Assembly: GCA_033980235.1 (NCBI GenBank)
Contig: CM067065.1
Location: 26,134,836-26,198,835 of the forward strand
Length of the DNA stretch: 64,000 nucleotides
DNA from: Diadema setosum
Lineage: Eukaryota; Echinodermata; Echinoidea; Diadematoida; Diadematidae
Direction: 5' to 3'
This document shows positions 58,741-64,000 of this stretch, piece after piece. A program made the translations under genes and the position numbers. The notes beneath the pieces were generated by a model. It did no database searches. It was not told where the DNA came from and was given only the letters and a program-made list of their open reading frames with translations. The number at the start of each line of letters is the position of its first letter. The first letter of the stretch is position 1.

Positions 58741-59639
58741 TACCACGGTGATGAACATCTTCCGTACTATTAGGCTCAAAATTGTTTTGCACAAGAGCAT
58801 TTGGTAAAAAAAAAGAGAACAAGTCGACGGACGTGTACACGCGCACATTTTCGCACGCGCAAATCGCATGCAACATAATTTCCCCGTTTGTTTACATGGT
58901 TCCGTCGTCTAAGATGTCAAGAAATAATTCTACCAAGCTCAAGAAAAACAGACAGAATCATCGCCATATCCTCCACATGTTTGGTCCATGTCACGTATAT
59001 CATTTCATAAAATAAAAACTAGGCCTACTTCATTAGACACCATCTCGGGTAGGTAAATAAGGGTAAACACAAGGTCATTCATTTTTCGTCATTATCTTGG
59101 TAAATACATGTTCTCTCTTTCCCATATTTTGCACACGTACAGACCATGTCGCAGTAATCATTTCACGAAATAACAACTTTTTGCTCAAATGTCATCTTGG
59201 CTATGCAAAGTGGGGTCAAAGGTCTAATGTACGTCATTCTGTATCTGCTTTAGAGTATACAGTATTCGGTACCAAAGATGGCACGTTTTCTGGATGAGAA
59301 TCTAAACATCACATATGCAATCGCCCCTTGACACAGATGAAACCGATATGGTTCTGCGTATTGGGATCAGGACTCAAAACATTTATTTCCGAATATATCG
59401 GGTCACCCAAATGTCAATCACGACACATTTCGTGTCTAGTTTAGAATTATATCGTTACTGGGAAAAGAAGGAATAGTGTGTTATCATTATCCTTTCTATC
59501 GGCCCTCTCCCACTCCCTTTCGTTGTCGTTGTCAGGATTACTTTTCGAGTCTTCTGTAAAAAGAAAGTACAGCGCATAATCTAATTAGGGACTGTTGTCT
59601 GTCGTGTTGGCAACATGGAATAAAATAAAAGCAATATTC
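58741..59639. other. Unassigned spacer
   Basis: No gene or clear repeat boundary. A further TAAACACAAGG word near 59064 echoes the preceding terminal repeat. Confidence 0.45.
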
Positions 59640-59995
59640 AGAACTGAGAAAAGAGGCTCTGAAGTTCAGGGTCTTTTCACGTCCTTAATCTTTACCAAAC
59701 CGTGCTAGCTGTGGGATGAATGGGACAAAAACGGGATCTAAACCACAGGAGCAACCACAATGGAGGGAATATCCGAGTTAAGCTAACACAGAGCATGCTC
59801 TAGTAACACATTCTGTCTATAATTGATGCCAACTTTCAAAGCAGGAGCATAAAGAGTCTGTATACGGATTTTCAAGAAATGATAAGGGGCTTCAGCAACA
59901 TGCCTGATCTCACTACTATACCCCCCCCCCCACAAAAAAAAAAGTTGTTGAAATACTGCTGAAAATACACTTTCCCATTCATTTTATGATCCCAA
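59640..59995 (-). mobile_element. MITE family B, partial copy 3
   Basis: It matches the middle of 41981-42672 in the same orientation (AACTGAGAAAAGAGGCTCTG, then CTTTACCAAACCGTGCT, then GGATGAATGGGAC). The ends are missing or diverged, and a C-run/A-run junction occurs at 59922-59942. The 60-codon frame of the other copies is disrupted. Confidence 0.7.
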
Positions 59996-60000
59996 ACTAA

Positions 60001-60430
60001 AGGCCGCGTCACATCTTTCCTGGCAAGCCTTGCGTACGACTTGCGAAGAACTATACTACCCTGAGGTCCCCGCACATGACCCGCACATAACAATAACTAG
60101 CACATTTCTTACCCGTAGTCTCCTGGAGGTGCGCACGTACAAATCTGTTTTACCCGCAACTGAGTTAAGGCCCTATCACATCTTTCCGTGCAAGCTACGC
60201 GGGCTTGTTACGTGTAGGGATTTTCCAGCATACCAGACAATTTCTGAGGGCGGACAAGGATTTGGGCGAGTCAGTGCACCTGTCTTACTTGCTGGACGCG
60301 TTCTACTTCAATTCTACTTCCAGGTGTACGCTGTGACCTGTGCGCCACGCGCAGGAATTCCTCTGAAGGAAAGTGCAGAAAGTCTCACAGAATGTCATTA
60401 TCTTGGTTGCATACGGGGACTGTAAACTAC
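60001..60430. repeat. Tandem pair of a CACATCTTTCC-headed repeat
   Basis: GGCCGCGTCACATCTTTCCTG at about 60003 and GGCCCTATCACATCTTTCCG at about 60170 begin two related CpG-richer segments containing GCAAGC(C/T)(T/A)(T/C)GCG. The repeat leads into the minisatellite. The function is unknown. Confidence 0.5.
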
Positions 60431-60510
60431 CTGCGAGGGAGTTGCCTGCGAGGTGCTGCCGCTAAGGGCCTCCTACTGTCGTTTTGCGTGGACCTCTCTG
60501 GGCGGTGCCA

Positions 60511-60815
60511 GGTAAAATCGGCAGAGGTAAAAATGGCACAGGTAAAAATGGCAGGGGTAAAAATGGCAGAGGTAAAAATGGCAGAGGTAAAAATGGCAGG
60601 GGTAAAACTGGCAGAGGTAAAAATGGCAAGGGTAAACATGGCAGAGGTAAAAATGGCTGAAGTAGAAATGGCAGAGGTAAAAATGGCAGGGGTAAAAATG
60701 GCAGAGGTTAAAATGGCAGAGGTAAAAATGGCAGAGGTAATAATGTCAGAGGTAAAAATGGCAGAGGTAAAAATGGCAGAGGTAAAAATGCTCGGTCAGA
60801 GGTAAAATGTCAGAA
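60511..60815 (+). repeat. 15-bp minisatellite, plus orientation (GGTAAAAATGGCAGA)
   Basis: About 20 contiguous copies of a 15-mer with point variants (CAGAG/CAGGG, AAAATG/AAACTG). Because 15 is divisible by three, frames read as repeated VKMAE or GKNGR; I do not regard these as proteins. The same unit in reverse orientation forms the array at 63340-64000. Confidence 0.95.
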
Positions 60816-61074
60816 GTAATGAGAGCGATTTCGTCAGAGATTAACGTATAAAGAGGTTTTGAATGATAATCTTGCCAGAGCAAACAGTGTTTATCGAATT
60901 ATCAAATCCAAACTGCAGATATGAAGAATATTCATTGAATTATGTTTTAAAAAGATTAGAGCACTCTCATTATTCTGAGTTTGATTCAAGTGCAGTGGCG
61001 TAATCTGTCTGTTCAGAGGAATAATAAACCAGCTAAGAGCTTAGTTTGCCTATGGGAAATTATTTTTATTATTC

Positions 61075-61140
<66 letters not shown>

Positions 61141-61156
61141 ATTATTATTATTATTA
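61075..61156. repeat. (ATT)n microsatellite
   Basis: Long uninterrupted ATT/TTA run, decaying to the right into ATC/ATT variants. It gives poly-Tyr and poly-Asn frames that are artefacts. Confidence 0.95.
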
Positions 61157-61259
61157 TCAATATTATCATTACTATTATCTATCATTATAAGGGGGTTCCA
61201 ACAATGCTGCAAAGCCCTTAAACAGTTTAATCCTACGTTGTTTCGCCCAATGAAGTTAT

Positions 61260-61288
<29 letters not shown>
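61260..61288. repeat. (CA)n microsatellite
   Basis: Perfect CA dinucleotide run. Confidence 0.95.
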
Positions 61289-61290
<2 letters not shown>

Positions 61291-61299
61291 ACCCACTTT

Positions 61300-62130
61300 T
61301 GGTATAAACATATACTTCTATACGCAGATATACATACTCTCACATATACACACTCTCTACACAAACGAATTCCGCTCACGTCCAGGCTAGTATAGTGTTA
61401 TTATTTTTCATTTTTTGAACTGTTCAGTGTAAAAAATTGAAGGAGACATAGTCGAAGCAAACCGCTAATGTTTCACCTGTTCTATATTATTTTCTCACAT
61501 TCACGTTTCGTAGGAGCCTATTTATCTCACAAGGCCTGATCACGACATAATGTAGAAGTCAAAATACAAAACGCAAAAAAAAAAAACTACAGCAGATGAA
61601 TCGGCAGACATAAGGAAGCTCTTGCAAAATATTTTATTACATTGTTCAAGTATCACATGGCGCAAAAATAAATATCTCGAAGTTTAATGAACACTTTGTG
61701 GTCACTTTACAAACTTATGCCTATTAAAACTGGAATCGAACTTTAGCAATAATCTGTTCTATTGAGAGTAAAAACCGATAGTTTGCCATGGAATTTCTTT
61801 CAATCATTGTTGAACGAATCCGCAGGCAAAAAAAATGTAAATGTTTGATGCCTTTCAAACTTAGCTGTTGCTCCAAAATCATATGTTTAACGTAATAAAT
61901 TCATCAACATGGTATGCTGCTAAAGATTGGTATAGATTTAGCCATCGAAAATGACGTTGATCCCTCGTTATACAACAACAGGAAGAAAATCCAATTCAAT
62001 CCCATCCAGGTAGATTGAAATCACCGCCTTTGACTACTATGATCGCGGTTCAATTTACACAGGGATCGCTGAAGCTCTGCAAGACTCTCTTCGTCAATTT
62101 TCATGAGGCCTGTATAGTACAGCCATATGA
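61300..62130. other. Unassigned spacer
   Basis: No coding signal or defined repeat. Confidence 0.5.
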
Positions 62131-62760
62131 AGAGTCTTAAGCCCTTTTTACACTTGTGTTTCTTAACCCCGTACTTTCTCTGACCCAGGACTATCGTTAG
62201 TCCCGTTCCAATTTTTTTTCAGCTTTTTGCACTCGCCAATAGTCCCGTACTAAGCTCTTGTCCGGGGCTAAGGAGAACATTGACCTTTTTACACTCGTAT
62301 TTCTTAGTCCGGTAGTTTCCAAACCACATGAATATTCATGATTACGCTGTGCACTGTACACGTACACGCACGCACCGGTAGCACTTGATTACCTCGTTTC
62401 TGATTGGTCAGTGGGGGTCGGACTTCGTCTCCTACGCTTAGCTACGGATTATTTTTTCGTTCTGTTTACACTCACTTGCTTGGCCCCGCAATTGCGGTGC
62501 TAACCCTGCTATTTTGCAGGGCCAGATAGTACTGGATTATCGGTGTGGGCTAGCCCACTTTGGCAAAAAACGAGTGTAAACGGAAAGTGGGCTAAAAAAA
62601 AAACGGATTGTGAAATTCTCTGGTGTAAATTGAATATGGCGGGGTCTAATGGGCTTTTTACACTTGTAAATTTTTGCTTAGTCCCGTACCAACGGTGGGG
62701 CTAAGGGGGAAGGGGGGGGGGGGGCTTTAGACCCCGCCATATTTAATTTACACAATCCGT
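62131..62760. repeat. Nested MITE-like block with TTTTTACACT ends
   Basis: The words CTTTTTACACTTG or CCTTTTTACACTCG occur at about 62143, 62283 and 62653, with the inverse CGAGTGTAAACGG near 62569. TAGTCCCGTAC and GGGGCTAAGG are repeated in both orientations. This is a mosaic of overlapping foldback copies. It ends near a G-run at about 62712-62724. Confidence 0.6.
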
Positions 62761-63339
62761 TTCTTTTTTTAACGTTCTATGGAAGAACACGATCAGCGGT
62801 GGAAATGAGCTGCATGCTAGACGGAGGTCTGCGCTCTCAGAGTGCTTTTCTAGTTTGTTAGTTACTGTTTTCGTTACCGTTGGTTTGTTCGTTAGTTAGT
62901 TAGTTAGTCAGTTAGTTTGTCTATGTGCAAAATAAGTCAAAAAGTGGTTAAAGGTTTGAGATGAAACTTGCAGGAAAGGTTGAGAATGGCACAAGTAACA
63001 AACGATTACATTTTTGTGGTGATCCGAGAATATTGGGAGAATATTTATGTAGAATTTTTGATATTTTGGCAGGTAGGGTCAATGCACTTGGGAGTTCAGG
63101 CTGCGCGTATTTGAGGTTTGCATGCGCGCACAAAAGTGCGCCGAGCAGTTTTCAAGTTACATGAGTGTCCCATATTTCTCCCCGTGTCCCATTTCTCCCC
63201 GTCTCCCCCGTGCTTTATTTCAGGAGAAGGCACGAAAAGCGCGTATTGCGAGAAAGATGTCAGAAACATGAAGAAAAAACAATCTTTGTCACTTTTGCCT
63301 CGTCCTCTTGCATTTCAACAACTAAATTTTGATCAATGG

Positions 63340-64000
63340 CATTTTTATCTCTAGCATTTTGACCACTGACATGTCGACCACTGACAACTTTACCTCTGAC
63401 ATTTTTACCACTGACATAATTATTTTCCTCCGAAATTTTTACCACTGACATAATTATTTACCTCTGCCATTTTTACCTCTACCATTTTTACCTCTGCCAT
63501 TTTTACCCCTGCCATTATTACCTCTGCCATTTTTACCCCTGCCATTTTTACCTCTGCCATTTTTACCCCTGCCATTTTTACCTCTGCCATTTTTACCTCT
63601 GCCATTTTTACCTCTGCCATTTTTACCTCTACCATTTTTACCACTGACATAATTATTTACCTCTGCCATTTTTACCTCTGTCATTTTTACCTCTGCCATT
63701 TCTACCCCTGCCATTACCTCTGCCATTTTTATCTCTGCCATTTTTAACTCTGCCATTTTTACCTCTACCATGTTTACCCCTGCCATTTTTACCTCTGCCA
63801 TTTTTACCTCGGCCATTTTTACCTTGGCCATTTTTACCCCTGTCATTTTTACCTGTGCCATTTTTACTTCTGCCATTTCTACCTCTGCTATTTTTACCTC
63901 TGCCATTACCCCTGCCATTTTTACCTCTGCCATTTTTACCCCTGCCATTTTTACGTCTGCCATTTTTACCTCTGCCATTTTTACCTCTGCCATTTCTACC
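63340..64000 (-). repeat. 15-bp minisatellite, minus orientation, runs off the window
   Basis: More than 30 copies of the reverse complement of the unit at 60511-60815 (CTCTGCCATTTTTACC). The start is irregular, with CACTGACATAATTATTTACC linkers at about 63410-63460 and 63640-63664, suggesting higher-order units. The array is not finished at base 64000. Confidence 0.95.

Noticed and set aside
60392..60805. 137-codon open frame with repeated VKMAE
   Set aside because: Produced by a 15-bp minisatellite whose length is divisible by three. The frame is open on the other strand too, and there is no start context or domain.
60981..61311. Poly-Tyr and poly-Asn frames
   Set aside because: Artefacts of the ATT microsatellite.
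63454..63993. 179-codon frame with VKMAE and GKNGR repeats
   Set aside because: Same minisatellite in reverse orientation; not a protein gene.
63340..64000. CRISPR-like array
   Set aside because: Contiguous 15-bp units without spacers in a eukaryotic repeat context; a minisatellite.

Overview
This is an AT-rich window from a eukaryotic (animal) genome, almost certainly a marine invertebrate deuterostome and most plausibly an echinoderm. That is an inference. It rests on single-exon leucine-rich-repeat (LRR) cassettes of the kind found in expanded NLR-type immune receptor families, on several CR1/Jockey/I-type non-LTR retrotransposons, on a DIRS/Ngaro tyrosine-recombinase retrotransposon, and on a dense population of short foldback and MITE-like repeats. 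There is no operon structure, no rRNA or tRNA gene that I can recognise, and no complete host protein-coding gene.

Layout. 1-2.6 kb is non-coding with one TTAA-flanked foldback. 2.8-6.5 kb is a 3.7 kb non-coding repeat unit carrying TIR-like ends and many scattered copies of a TCACGGACGTTCG motif. An inverted, heavily interrupted copy of the same unit fills 16.4-23.7 kb, and the pair serves as a natural 'before and after' comparison for the insertions in the second copy. 7.2-9.9 kb (minus strand) holds LRR-type exons with clean splice signals. 10-16 kb contains tandem repeats, a reverse transcriptase (RT) fragment, MITEs and a solo-LTR-like block. 20.0-22.1 kb (minus) is a 5'-truncated non-LTR RT. 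24.6-27.6 kb (plus) is a decayed DIRS/Ngaro-like element (gag, RT-RNase H, tyrosine recombinase). 28.4-31 kb has a MITE and a CR1-like tail fragment. 31-37.9 kb is mostly unassigned, with two weak exon candidates. 37.9-39.9 kb is an internally deleted CR1-like element with a signal-peptide-like leader and a 2A-like motif. 40.3-42.7 kb has a long palindrome, a GGTGCA-rich block, one more LRR exon (minus) and a MITE. 44.1-45.7 kb is a 1.6 kb TIR element. 46.2-58.7 kb is a retrotransposon cluster: an almost full-length I/Nimb-like element on the minus strand, next to a 5'-truncated relative on the plus strand that was split by a 3.1 kb hAT-like insertion. Penelope-like terminal sequence, including a hammerhead-like core, lies at the outer edges. 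59.6-64 kb contains a MITE fragment, microsatellites, a multi-part repeat and two opposite-orientation arrays of one 15-bp minisatellite, the second running off the window.

Working together: nearly all protein-coding signal belongs to mobile elements that are broken by stops, frameshifts, deletions or active-site changes. The only likely host coding sequence is the set of LRR exons, which look like dispersed pieces of one or more NLR-type receptor genes on the minus strand. All family names come from motifs read by eye. No database search was run.
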